NCBI RefSeq assembly: GCF_014145615.1
Contig: NZ_JACIVH010000058.1
Coordinates: 1 to 37,500 of the forward strand
Source of the DNA: Limosilactobacillus balticus
Lineage (GTDB): Bacteria; Bacillota; Bacilli; Lactobacillales; Lactobacillaceae
DNA: 37,500 bases
Reading direction: 5' to 3'
Shown: positions 8,115 to 15,823 of the stretch, in pieces
Layout: each line of letters opens with the position of its first letter
Numbering within the stretch: position 1 is the stretch's first letter
The notes under the pieces: model-generated
Told to the model about the DNA's origin: nothing
Database searches by the model: none
What the model saw: only the letters and a program-made list of their open reading frames with translations
Translations under genes and position numbers: made by a program

Positions 8115-8651
8115 TTATTCTTTTGTTGAACCAAATCCACCAGTCCGTTTAGCGGTTGGTTGTTCTTCACCATCAGCGATTAAATATGGCATAAAAATTC
8201 CCTGACCGATCCGTTCTCCCTTCTTTATATGATAATCCCGTAGCCCATAGTTAATAAGTTGGAAGAAGATTTCACCTTCATTACTATCATTATCATAATA
8301 ATCTGCATCCACAATGCCGATTCCATTTGGTAGAATCAAGCGGCGTTTAAAAGGACCACTTGATCGGTTAGCTAATAAAAGAAATTCATCAGGTTGCATA
8401 TAGGCTTTGATGCCGGTGGGTACTAAGTATGGCTTTAAGCAGGAATCAGCAGCCTTAAATTCTTCATCAGTTAGCTTTTTTTGTTGATGGATTTGCCATA
8501 GCGCCTTCAAGAAATTGCCCTTCCAAATTGATGGCAGAATAAAATCTTCTGATGCCTCAAAATCATATCCGGCCGCCCGAGTTGTTTGCCGTTGGGGTAA
8601 ATGTATATCTTGGCCTTTCTTACTAGAAACAATCTTAAATCCACGTTTCAT
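8115..8651 (-). CDS. dut: dUTP diphosphatase with an internal insertion
   Basis: A trimeric-type dUTPase (178 aa) converting dUTP to dUMP and pyrophosphate. All five motifs are visible: AGYDFEA (I), NRSSGPFKRRL (II), PNGIGIVDADYY (III), KGERIGQGIF (IV) and the C-terminal RTGGFGST (V). Between motif I and the following strand there is an extra stretch of some 35-40 residues (SIWKGNFLKALWQIHQQKKL and on), which makes it longer than the common 145-155 aa form; such insertions are familiar in Lactobacillales and their phages. ATG at 8651 behind AGGTGA is chosen over an in-frame GTG nine bases upstream. Confidence 0.93.
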   Translation of the reverse strand: MKRGFKIVSSKKGQDIHLPQRQTTRAAGYDFEASEDFILPSIWKGNFLKALWQIHQQKKLTDEEFKAADSCLKPYLVPTGIKAYMQPDEFLLLANRSSGPFKRRLILPNGIGIVDADYYDNDSNEGEIFFQLINYGLRDYHIKKGERIGQGIFMPYLIADGEEQPTAKRTGGFGSTKE

Positions 8652-8789
8652 TACGTTCACCTCATAGTGTTTTATTCTTAATAATTCCAGTATACTATTA
8701 TATGCTAGATAATAAGTTAATGGTATCGCTTTGATAACTTGACTTTTAAAAGCAGTTTATCGAAAATTATTATGAAAGGATGTGTTTAT

Positions 8790-9086
8790 ATGCAATATCG
8801 AGTTGATGGGCAGCGGATCATTGCTTTTGATGATCAAGAACCTTTAGTTGGCGAGATCAGTTTTCCAAAAGTTCCAGATACAAATGATCATGTTGTTGTC
8901 GAACGCGTTTTTGTGCAACCAACTTACCGTGGGCAAGGAATTGCAGCTGAACTAGTACGTCAATTTGTGGATTATGCAACAAAAAAACAATACATTGTCA
9001 AGCTCATGTGTCCATATGCGGTAGCGCAATTCAAACTACATCCAGAATATCAGCAACTATTGCCAGTTGCAGATCGCTTTAATTAG
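8790..9086 (+). CDS. GNAT family N-acetyltransferase, small (YjdJ/COG2388-like)
   Basis: A 98-aa acetyltransferase fold. The acetyl-CoA binding signature [20 protein letters not shown] (about residues 37-56) includes the R/Q-x-x-G-x-A loop, and the C-terminal part [20 protein letters not shown] resembles small single-domain GNATs of the COG2388 group. The substrate is unknown. The ATG at 8790 follows GAAAGGATG; an upstream in-frame ATG at 8739 has no SD and would add an atypical N-terminus. It is the first gene of a plus-strand run with rpiA (11-base gap) and pepC. Confidence 0.85.
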   Translation: MQYRVDGQRIIAFDDQEPLVGEISFPKVPDTNDHVVVERVFVQPTYRGQGIAAELVRQFVDYATKKQYIVKLMCPYAVAQFKLHPEYQQLLPVADRFN

Positions 9087-9097
9087 GAGGAATATTA

Positions 9098-9781
9098 ATG
9101 GATCAAAATGCATTAAAAGAACAAACAGGTAAGGAATCAGTTAAGTACATTAAATCTGGGATGATTGTCGGTCTTGGAACTGGATCAACCGTTAAATATA
9201 TGGTTGATGAGCTTGGTAAGCAAGTCCAAGAAGGTAAAATCAAAGATATCATCGGTGTAACAACTTCAAACCGAACTGCTAAGCAAGCACGCGATCTCGG
9301 AATTACAATTAAAGATATTGATGACGTTAACCACATCGATTTAACTATTGACGGGGCCGATGAAATCAGTGATGACTTCCAAGGTATCAAAGGTGGCGGT
9401 GGTGCCCTCCTTTGGGAAAAGATCGTTGCCAATGCCTCAAATAAAGTAATGTGGATTGTCGACGAAAGCAAACTCGTCCACAAACTTGGTGCTTTCCCTC
9501 TTCCGGTTGAAGTAATCCCATTTGGTTCCCAACATGTCTTTGACCGTCTTGAAAAGAAAGGCTACAAGCCAACTTGGCGGATGGACGGAGATAAAAAGTT
9601 CCGTACTGATGAAAATAACTATATTATTGACCTTCACCTTGGCGAAATTGATGATCCGAAGGCCTTAGCCGATGAATTGATCCACATGGTTGGGATTGTC
9701 GAAACTGGTTTATTCTTAAATCGAGTTAACGACGTAATTGTTGGTACTCCAGAAGGCCCAAAGGTATTGCACGCTCGTTAA
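9098..9781 (+). CDS. rpiA: ribose-5-phosphate isomerase A
   Basis: RpiA (227 aa) interconverts ribose-5-phosphate and ribulose-5-phosphate, supplying pentoses for nucleotide synthesis and the phosphoketolase route. Motifs are complete: [10 protein letters not shown] (about 26-35), the catalytic region [10 protein letters not shown], the [12 protein letters not shown] loop with the active-site Lys/Glu, and [11 protein letters not shown]. Length is standard. The ATG follows TTAGGAGGAATATTA, a strong SD. pepC begins 28 bases downstream, so the two are probably cotranscribed. Confidence 0.98.
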   Translation: MDQNALKEQTGKESVKYIKSGMIVGLGTGSTVKYMVDELGKQVQEGKIKDIIGVTTSNRTAKQARDLGITIKDIDDVNHIDLTIDGADEISDDFQGIKGGGGALLWEKIVANASNKVMWIVDESKLVHKLGAFPLPVEVIPFGSQHVFDRLEKKGYKPTWRMDGDKKFRTDENNYIIDLHLGEIDDPKALADELIHMVGIVETGLFLNRVNDVIVGTPEGPKVLHAR

Positions 9782-9809
9782 TTCAATCTATTCAAAGGAG
9801 ATATTGCAA

Positions 9810-11150
9810 ATGAGCTTTTCAATTAATAAAGAAGATATCGCTAGTTTTCATAAAAACTACCGTCATCACCCTAATAGCAGTGTCTTAGAAAATACTGTTA
9901 CAAAAAACGGTGTACGGAATGCCAGCTTTAATTGGCATTCAATTGCTGATAATACTCCTCATTTCTCCATTGACCTCAAAACAGGGGACGTTGCTGATCA
10001 AAAACAATCCGGTCGTTGTTGGATGTTTGCGGCACTCAACACAATGCGTCATGATATGCAGCAAAAGTTTAACTTGCCTGATAATTTTGAACTTTCACAA
10101 GCTTACCAGTTCTTCTGGGACAAGTTTGAAAAATCCAATTACTTCTACCAAAACGTAATTAAGACTGCTAAAAAGCCTACCGACAGCCGAAAAGTTTCAT
10201 GGTTAATGAACGAGCCACAAAACGATGGTGGGCAATGGGATATGCTCTGTGCCCTTATCAGCAAATATGGGGTTATGCCAAAAGCGGCAATGCCCGAATC
10301 ATTTAACTCTTCTAACTCACGGGGAATTGATGAAGTCCTAAACAACAAGCTTCGTCATGATGCCGTTATTTTGCGGAAAATGATTAACGAAGATCATGCA
10401 AATGAAGAAGCAATTGACGAAGCGCGCCGTAAGATGTTAAACGAAAATTATCGAATGCTTGCTTACACGTTTGGTGAACCGGTTAGCCACTTTGACTTCG
10501 AATATCGGACAAAGAAGGACAACGAATTCCACCGCGATACTAATCTTACACCACAAGAATTCTTCAAGAAGTATGTTGGCTGGAACCTTGATGACTATAT
10601 CTCAATTATCCAAGCACCAACTGCTGATAAGAAGTACCACCAAACTTACACCATTGACATGCTTGGTAATGTCGTTGGCGGTCGCGAAATTAAGCACTTA
10701 AACCTGCCAATGGATGAATTTAAGCAACTTGCGATTGAACAATTAAAGAATGGCGAAAGCGTTTGGTTTGGTTCAGATGTTATTAAATATTCAGAAACTA
10801 AACTTGGGATTATGGCCCTTAACACTTATGACTACGACAAACTATTTGATATTGATCTTGAAATGACCAAAGCTGAAGCACTGGATTATGGTGAGAGCAT
10901 GATGGATCACGCAATGGTTATCACTGGTGTTGATCTTGTCGATGGTAAACCAACTAAGTGGAAAGTCGAAAACTCATGGGGAAACAAGGTCGGTCATAAA
11001 GGTTACTTTGTTATGAGTGATGATTGGATGGACAAGTACTGCTACCAAGTCGTCATTAATAAGAAGTACCTTAGCGAAGATCTTAAACGTGATTACGCTA
11101 AGAGCCCAGTTGTTCTTAAGCCTTGGGATCCAATGGGAACTTTAGCATAA
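9810..11150 (+). CDS. pepC: aminopeptidase C (bleomycin hydrolase family)
   Basis: PepC (446 aa) is a cytoplasmic cysteine aminopeptidase of family C1B that trims peptides in lactic acid bacteria. The catalytic triad is visible: Cys in DQKQSGRCWMFAALNTMR (about residues 58-75), His in MMDHAMVITGVD, and Asn in KVENSWGNK near the C-terminus. The C-terminal arm (LKPWDPMGTLA) that reaches into the hexamer's active-site cleft is intact. The frame is open back to 9738, but the ATG at 9810 follows AAAGGAGATATTGCAA and gives the family N-terminus. It ends at a bidirectional terminator shared with the cystine operon. Confidence 0.97.
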   Translation: MSFSINKEDIASFHKNYRHHPNSSVLENTVTKNGVRNASFNWHSIADNTPHFSIDLKTGDVADQKQSGRCWMFAALNTMRHDMQQKFNLPDNFELSQAYQFFWDKFEKSNYFYQNVIKTAKKPTDSRKVSWLMNEPQNDGGQWDMLCALISKYGVMPKAAMPESFNSSNSRGIDEVLNNKLRHDAVILRKMINEDHANEEAIDEARRKMLNENYRMLAYTFGEPVSHFDFEYRTKKDNEFHRDTNLTPQEFFKKYVGWNLDDYISIIQAPTADKKYHQTYTIDMLGNVVGGREIKHLNLPMDEFKQLAIEQLKNGESVWFGSDVIKYSETKLGIMALNTYDYDKLFDIDLEMTKAEALDYGESMMDHAMVITGVDLVDGKPTKWKVENSWGNKVGHKGYFVMSDDWMDKYCYQVVINKKYLSEDLKRDYAKSPVVLKPWDPMGTLA

Positions 11151-11204
11151 TAATTTAACATTAATTTGTGAAAAAGCTGTGATAAACATATTTTATTTAT
11201 GGCT

Positions 11205-11246
11205 TTAAAAAAAGATCTCTAACATAGACGTTGGAGATCTTTTTTA
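11205..11246. terminator. bidirectional terminator between pepC and the cystine operon
   Basis: AAGATCTC (11212-11219) pairs with GAGATCTT (11234-11241), with inner AAC/GTT support. It is flanked by A7 on the left and T7 on the right, so it can end transcription from both pepC (plus) and the convergent binding-protein gene (minus). Confidence 0.9.
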
Positions 11247-12038
11247 TTATTCAGTAATATCTGCACCGAAGTACTTTTCAGATAGCTTCTTGACTGTGCC
11301 ATCTTGTTGAAGTTCCTTAAGCGCTTTGTTGTAGGAAGATTGAATAGCAGTATCTTTCTTGTTAAAAAGCGCTGAAATCTTGGCTGGATCTTGTTCACTA
11401 GAAACATCAATCATCTTGAGACCCTTAGTACTGTTCTTCTTGCTGTAAGCGTACCATGCTTCACGCGAGTTAACGGTTCCGGCAGCCCGACCTTGCTTGA
11501 TCATATCTAAGGAACTAGCAAAATCGCCATTTGGTGTAAGGTTACCCTTATATTTTTTAACCACATTCGCATTATTAGTTCCTGTACCAGCAATAATTTT
11601 CTTCCCCTTAATATCCTTCAAGCTCTTGATATTACTATCAGTAGGAACAATTAATGCAAACCGTGACTTAATATATGGCGTAGAGAAATTATATTGCTTT
11701 GCTCGTTCTGGTGTCTGTGTAATGTTGTTCATTACTACATCAAACTTACCTGAACCAAGGCCGGCAATTAGCGAATCCCATTTAGTTGGTACAAAGTTAG
11801 CTTTTAAGCCCATCTTTTTAGCAACTGCTTTACCAAGGTCTACTTCAAAACCAGTTAATTTATTATTTTTACGGTAAGAATACGGGGAGTAAGTTCCCTC
11901 AAGACCAATTGTCAATTCTCCCTTATGAACTAATTCTGAATTAACAGCTGATGAAGCAGCAGAGACACCTGTAATTCCCGCAGAGGTACCGACTGTTAAG
12001 GCTGCAATTGTTAATAGTGCTTTCTTCCAAAATTTCAT
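11247..12038 (-). CDS. bspA: cystine-binding surface protein of the BspA/MapA/CnBP type
   Basis: A family 3 solute-binding protein (263 aa) for an amino-acid ABC importer. The signal peptide (KKALLTIAALTVGTSAGITG) ends in VSA-A near residue 27 and has no lipobox Cys; the whole protein contains no Cys. The mature part shows LTIGLEGTYSPYSY, GFEVDLGKAVAKKMGL and the family signature FDVVMNNITQTPERAKQY. It is visibly lysine-rich. I recognise the sequence as matching the L. reuteri proteins described as cystine-binding BspA, collagen-binding CnBP and mucus-binding MapA, which are held on the wall by charge rather than lipid. It is the last gene of the cgl operon, behind AAAGGAAG, and ends at a terminator. 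Transport of cystine is inferred from these homologues and the operon. Confidence 0.88.
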   Translation of the reverse strand: MKFWKKALLTIAALTVGTSAGITGVSAASSAVNSELVHKGELTIGLEGTYSPYSYRKNNKLTGFEVDLGKAVAKKMGLKANFVPTKWDSLIAGLGSGKFDVVMNNITQTPERAKQYNFSTPYIKSRFALIVPTDSNIKSLKDIKGKKIIAGTGTNNANVVKKYKGNLTPNGDFASSLDMIKQGRAAGTVNSREAWYAYSKKNSTKGLKMIDVSSEQDPAKISALFNKKDTAIQSSYNKALKELQQDGTVKKLSEKYFGADITE

Positions 12039-12053
12039 TATTCTAAACTTCCT

Positions 12054-12803
12054 TTATTTTAAATTTTCCATTGTCATTGAGGCGATAAAGTTCTTAATTC
12101 GTTTATTTGGATTATCTGGAGCAAAAAACTCATCCGGAGTACCATCATATAAAATTTCGCCATTTTCCACAAAAATAATCTTATCCGCAACATGTTTCGC
12201 AAAGACCATGTTATGAGTAACAATTACCATTGATTGTTTTTCTTCAGCTAATTGCAATAGAACCTTCAACACACTAAGTTCTAATTCTGGATCTAGAGCA
12301 GAAGTTGGTTCATCAAGTAAGATATACTTTGGTGACATTGCCAATGCCCGAGCAATCGCTACCCGCTGTGCCTGTCCACCTGATAATTCATTCGGATAGG
12401 TTTCCCCGTAATCTGCTAAGCCCACTTTAGCAAGTAAATTATGCGCATTTGCAATTGCTTCTTTTTTCGGCTGTTTCAAAACCTGTGTTGGTCCTTCAAT
12501 AATATTACCAAGGACAGTTTTATTAGGGAAAAGATTGTAGTCTTGAAAAACCATCCCTGTTTCTTGACGAATTGCCAACTTATCTTTATTGCTTATTTTT
12601 TGACTGAAATCCAAATGATGATCATCAAAATCGTACTGGCCGCTCTCTGGCATTACTAGTAAGTTAAGCGATCGAAGAATTGTTGATTTTCCAGATCCAG
12701 ATGGACCAACCATTACTGTTGTTTTACCTGTAGGAAACTCTAACGTGGTATTTTTCAAGACATTTTTATTACCAAAACTTTTATTAATATTTGTTAATTT
12801 CAT
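12054..12803 (-). CDS. amino-acid (cystine) ABC transporter ATP-binding protein
   Basis: A 249-aa ATPase of the polar amino-acid uptake family. Motifs in order: Walker A GPSGSGKST (about 33-41), Q-loop MVFQDYNLFPN, signature LSGGQAQRVAIARAL, Walker B ILLDEPTSALDP, and the H-loop VTHNM. The ATG at 12803 is five bases behind AGGTGA; an in-frame GTG at 12812 is part of that SD and is rejected. It begins five bases after the permease stop and precedes the binding protein, so it energises the same importer. Confidence 0.95.
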   Translation of the reverse strand: MKLTNINKSFGNKNVLKNTTLEFPTGKTTVMVGPSGSGKSTILRSLNLLVMPESGQYDFDDHHLDFSQKISNKDKLAIRQETGMVFQDYNLFPNKTVLGNIIEGPTQVLKQPKKEAIANAHNLLAKVGLADYGETYPNELSGGQAQRVAIARALAMSPKYILLDEPTSALDPELELSVLKVLLQLAEEKQSMVIVTHNMVFAKHVADKIIFVENGEILYDGTPDEFFAPDNPNKRIKNFIASMTMENLK

Positions 12804-12808
12804 TTTTC

Positions 12809-13510
12809 TCACCTATTATTTGCATTCACTTGCCGATCTACTACCCGCTCAAGATATCCTTGAAAATAAGATAGAATTGTCGTAAAGACAGCGTAAACCA
12901 TTGCTACTAAAGTATACATAAGTAATGGTTGATAATTTTCGGCCGCAATTTGTTGACTAACGGCAAACATTTCCATAATTGTAATTGAAGCAGCCAGTGA
13001 CGTGTCCTTTACCAAGCTTATAAAACTATTTGATAGCGGCGGTAAAGCTACTCTTAAGGCTTGCGGTAAAATAATTCGCCATAAGATTTGCAACCTCGTC
13101 ATTCCGATTGCTGCGCCTGCTTCCCATTGCCCAGTAGGAACTGAACTGATCGCTGCTCGAATTGTTTCTGAAGCATAAGCACCGGTATTAAGCGAAAATG
13201 TAATAATGCCAGCTGTAAATGGCTCTAATTTTATTCCATGCGGTAGGACTCCCTTAATTCTCAGATATGGCAGTCCAAAGAATACAATAAATAATTGAAC
13301 TAGCAGCGGTGTTGACCGAAAAAGCCAGACGTAAAAACTAGCAATCCACTTAAGAATCATGAATGCACCACGCTGACGTGAAAGACGAATTAAAGCTGTT
13401 ACTAATGCAATAATCAGCCCAAAGAAAAATGAAATAATCGCTAACGGAATCGTATATTTAAATCCCGCTGCTAAGAGTTGTGGTAAAGATGTCTTGATAA
13501 TTTCCCACAT
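12809..13510 (-). CDS. amino-acid (cystine) ABC transporter permease
   Basis: A 233-aa HisM/GlnP-type permease with about five membrane segments. The N-terminal part (IIKTSLPQLLAAGFKYTIPL) and the LFRSTPLLVQLFIVFFGLPY stretch are diagnostic of polar amino-acid permeases. The cytoplasmic EAA loop EAGAAIGMTRLQILWRIILP, which docks to the ATPase, is intact. It lies 26 bases behind cgl and five before the ATPase. Substrate assignment to cystine comes from the operon and the BspA-type binding protein. Confidence 0.93.
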   Translation of the reverse strand: MWEIIKTSLPQLLAAGFKYTIPLAIISFFFGLIIALVTALIRLSRQRGAFMILKWIASFYVWLFRSTPLLVQLFIVFFGLPYLRIKGVLPHGIKLEPFTAGIITFSLNTGAYASETIRAAISSVPTGQWEAGAAIGMTRLQILWRIILPQALRVALPPLSNSFISLVKDTSLAASITIMEMFAVSQQIAAENYQPLLMYTLVAMVYAVFTTILSYFQGYLERVVDRQVNANNR

Positions 13511-13536
13511 AAGTCACAGTTTCCCTTCTTCTATAA

Positions 13537-14679
13537 TTAATCTAATTTTTTAAGTGCTTGTTGCAAGTCAGCAATAATATCTTCAGGGTCCTCAATTCCC
13601 ACTGAAAGACGAATCAACTCATCTTTAATTCCGTTTTCTAATCGTATTTCCCGGGGAATAGATCCATGGGTCATGACAGCTGGAACTTCAATCAAGCTTT
13701 CAATCCCTCCTAAACTTTCGGCAAGATCAATTAATTGTAGACTTTCAACAAACTTCTTCGCATCTAAACCGTCCTTAAGTTCAAAGGAGATCATTGCGCC
13801 AAAGTTACGCATTTGCTTAGCTGCAACCTCATGACCAGGGAAGTCTTTTAAGCCTGGATAATAAATTTTTCCAATATGATTATCATTTTGGAGGAAGTTA
13901 ATAACTTCATTCGCATTTTCTTGGTGAACTCGCATCCGCGCACCAAGTGTTTTCATCCCCCGTTGTAATAGCCAACTATCATCAGGACCAAGCGTACTAC
14001 CAATTGAGTTTTGCAGGAATGCTAATTGTTCAGCGATCTCCTCATCGTTAGTAACTGCTAATCCCGCGACAACATCACTATGGCCACCTAAATATTTGGT
14101 TGCGGAGTGAACAACAATATCTGCCCCAAGGGTTAACGGTTGTTGATTATAAGGAGTGGCAAAGGTATTATCAACAATTGTCTTTACTCCATGCTTCTTT
14201 GCGATATCGGCAATTGCTTTAATATCAGCGATTTGTAGGAGCGGATTAGTCGGTGTTTCAAAGTAAACTGCAACGGTATTATCTTGAATTGCATTTTCTA
14301 CTGCTTCAAGGTCTTGCATATCAACAACAGTAAATTCAAGGCCAAAGCGTTTTAATACCTTATTGATTAACCGGAACGTTCCCCCATATACATCACTACC
14401 AACTACAAAATGATCGCCTTGAGAGAATAAAGAAAAAGTAGCATGAATAGCAGCAGATCCAGAAGCAAATGCAAAGCCGGCTGCCCCATGTTCAAGCTCT
14501 GCGATTAATTTTTCAAGAGACGCACGTGTTGGATTTCCTGTCCGAGAATATTCCCATTTAGGTTCACCGCCAAGAACGTGTTGATGGAATGTTGATGAAC
14601 GGTAGATCGGCGTTGAAACGGCACCAGTTGTTGGATCCTCGCTATTACCGCCATGAATTAATTGTGTGTTGAATTTCAT
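13537..14679 (-). CDS. cgl: cystathionine gamma-lyase / gamma-synthase family PLP enzyme
   Basis: A 380-aa Cys/Met-metabolism PLP enzyme. The PLP lysine lies in HSATKYLGGHSDVVAG (about 195-210), the phosphate-binding YSRTGNPTR near 45-53, and SLGGIESLIEVPA near 325 is typical of the gamma family. The frame is open to 14733, but the ATG at 14679 follows AAAGGAGATAGATATT and gives the usual MKFNTQLIHGG start. Lyase and synthase cannot be separated by eye. Placement in an operon with cystine uptake fits cystathionine gamma-lyase, which in L. reuteri BR11 is reported to turn imported cystine into thiols. Expression should be set by the cysteine leader at 14709-14882. Confidence 0.9.
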   Translation of the reverse strand: MKFNTQLIHGGNSEDPTTGAVSTPIYRSSTFHQHVLGGEPKWEYSRTGNPTRASLEKLIAELEHGAAGFAFASGSAAIHATFSLFSQGDHFVVGSDVYGGTFRLINKVLKRFGLEFTVVDMQDLEAVENAIQDNTVAVYFETPTNPLLQIADIKAIADIAKKHGVKTIVDNTFATPYNQQPLTLGADIVVHSATKYLGGHSDVVAGLAVTNDEEIAEQLAFLQNSIGSTLGPDDSWLLQRGMKTLGARMRVHQENANEVINFLQNDNHIGKIYYPGLKDFPGHEVAAKQMRNFGAMISFELKDGLDAKKFVESLQLIDLAESLGGIESLIEVPAVMTHGSIPREIRLENGIKDELIRLSVGIEDPEDIIADLQQALKKLD

Positions 14680-14708
14680 AATATCTATCTCCTTTAGAAT
14701 GCAAAAAC

Positions 14709-14759
14709 GAATACAAAAAAGGCGCAAACTCAAGAACTTCTCACTTGAATTTGCGCCTT
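14709..14759 (-). terminator. attenuator terminator in the cgl leader
   Basis: Minus strand AAGGCGCAAATTCAAG (14759-14744) pairs with CTTGAGTTTGCGCCTT (14734-14719): 16 base pairs with one G-U, nine-base loop, then TTTTTTGTATTCGTTTTT. Only about 30 bases separate it from the cgl start, including its SD, so no promoter fits behind it and cgl transcripts must pass through it. Its 5' arm overlaps the antiterminator strand 14764-14754. Confidence 0.93.
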
Positions 14760-14842
14760 ATGCATTTATTCCCGATTACGTTAGCAGTTACTCAACTAAA
14801 AGTAAGCACACCAAACTGTGGGTCGCATAAGACGCGATCCAC
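14754..14842 (-). promoter_or_regulatory. antiterminator and sequestering hairpin of the cysteine attenuator
   Basis: Two mutually exclusive folds are visible on the minus strand. First, 14842-14833 (GTGGATCGCG) pairs with 14827-14818 (TGCGACCCAC), a hairpin starting at the last Cys codon. Second, 14834-14824 (CGTCTTATGCG) pairs over 11 consecutive bases, two of them G-U, with 14764-14754 (TGCATAAGGCG), which includes the first six bases of the terminator's 5' arm. A ribosome waiting at the Cys codons would cover the 5' arm of the first hairpin, free 14834-14824 and block the terminator. With cysteine available the first hairpin reforms and the terminator wins. Pairings are seen; the mechanism is inferred from known attenuators. 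Confidence 0.8.
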
Positions 14843-14882
14843 AACAACAAACAGTAGCGTTAATTAATTGTTTGTTAAACAT
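14796..14882 (-). CDS. cysteine leader peptide (28 aa)
   Basis: A 28-codon ORF with an optimal SD, AGGAGG eight bases before the ATG at 14882. It starts MFNKQLINATV, then has Cys-Cys-Cys at codons 12-14 (TGT TGT TGT, 14849-14841), another Cys codon at 25, and ends CAYF-TAG at 14796. Three consecutive codons for a rare amino acid in a short ORF between a consensus promoter and a terminator, ahead of cystine and cystathionine genes, is the hallmark of a ribosome-mediated attenuator. The peptide itself probably has no function after translation. It is not homologous to anything I recognise. Confidence 0.88.
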   Translation of the reverse strand: MFNKQLINATVCCCGSRLMRPTVWCAYF

Positions 14883-14912
14883 GACGTGTTCCTCCTAACT
14901 TAGTATGTCAAA

Positions 14913-14941
14913 AGCATAACTTATAAAAAATAAGTTGTCAA
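14913..14941 (-). promoter_or_regulatory. promoter of the cgl-cystine operon, with a dyad in the spacer
   Basis: Minus strand -35 TTGACA (14941-14936), 17-base spacer, -10 TATGCT (14918-14913). The spacer is almost filled by the inverted repeat AACTTAT-TTTTT-ATAAGTT (14936-14918), which could be an operator. The expected start is about 20-25 bases before the leader-peptide ATG. Promoter quality is near consensus; operator function is inferred. Confidence 0.85.
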
Positions 14942-14956
14942 TACAATTACAAAAAT

Positions 14957-15823
14957 TTATTTAAATTGATCGTCAAGAAACTTCTGCACAATGTTATAAA
15001 TTGTTGGACTCCAGAAATCTCGTTCATGGTTCGCACCCTTAACCCGGTACGCTTCAACAGAATTTCCATTATCCTTCAACCGCATATACATTTTTTCCAT
15101 TTGTTCATATGGAACAACTTTATCAGCATCTCCGTGGAACAATAAGAATGGTGGATAGTTTTGCCCATCTTTGACTTGATATAGGGGACTCATTTGCTTT
15201 TCAATTTCTGGCCACTTTGATACATCAGACCCCAATAAGCAATATTGCAGTAACTTATTTCCTGGAACGTTAGCATCATACTCAAAGGTCTTCTCCACGT
15301 CCATTGGTGCAAAACAACTAACCACAGCATCTACTGCATCCGATTCGTCTTGATAAAGGTCAACTTTATAGCGCGGATCATCACCCGTTAAGCCGACTAG
15401 CATTGCCGCATTGGCTCCAGAGGAAGTTCCCCAAATTGCAACCTGTTGCGGATCAACTGCATATTTTTGCGCATTTGCCCGCAAGAAGCGAATGGCAGTC
15501 TTAACATCTTGCAAAAAGGCCGGAAATGGGTGTCCATTGATTGAACTACGATGTTGAACAGTCGCCACAATATAACCTGCCCGAACAAATTGAACCAGTT
15601 GTGGAATTTCTTCCCCCATTTTTGGTGTTCGCCACGAGCTTCCTTGAACAAAAACAATCAATGGCCGTGGTTCTGTTTGATATTGTTTTGGGAAACGTTG
15701 CGTCCACGGTGCTAAGATCGACATATGTAATGCTTCCCCATCCATTGCACCATAAACAATATTTTCAATTAAGCGTACTTGGCCGCTTAACGTTGGGTTA
15801 TTTGCTAATTCGTGTATTGTCAT
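14957..15823 (-). CDS. alpha/beta hydrolase, esterase/lipase-like
   Basis: A 288-aa alpha/beta hydrolase of the small-esterase (BD-FAE/HSL-like) type. The nucleophile elbow is GTSSGA (about residues 140-145), the likely acid is in FHGDADKVVP, and the His in GANHERDFW, giving a complete Ser-Asp-His triad. The oxyanion segment LIVFVQGSSW is in place. No signal peptide is seen, so it is probably cytoplasmic; the substrate is unknown. The ATG at 15823 is five bases behind GGTGA; an in-frame ATG at 15835 is the alternative. The start overlaps the 3' end of the phosphoglycerate mutase gene by 26 bases, suggesting coupling. Confidence 0.85.
   Translation of the reverse strand: MTIHELANNPTLSGQVRLIENIVYGAMDGEALHMSILAPWTQRFPKQYQTEPRPLIVFVQGSSWRTPKMGEEIPQLVQFVRAGYIVATVQHRSSINGHPFPAFLQDVKTAIRFLRANAQKYAVDPQQVAIWGTSSGANAAMLVGLTGDDPRYKVDLYQDESDAVDAVVSCFAPMDVEKTFEYDANVPGNKLLQYCLLGSDVSKWPEIEKQMSPLYQVKDGQNYPPFLLFHGDADKVVPYEQMEKMYMRLKDNGNSVEAYRVKGANHERDFWSPTIYNIVQKFLDDQFK

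Noticed and set aside
11247-14941. Horizontal transfer of the cystine operon
   Set aside because: No flanking repeats, integrase, tRNA target or compositional break is visible; it reads like native lactobacillus sequence.
14680-14956. T-box or SAM riboswitch as the control of cgl
   Set aside because: No T-box core and no SAM-box pattern; the leader ORF with Cys codons and exclusive hairpins explains the region better.
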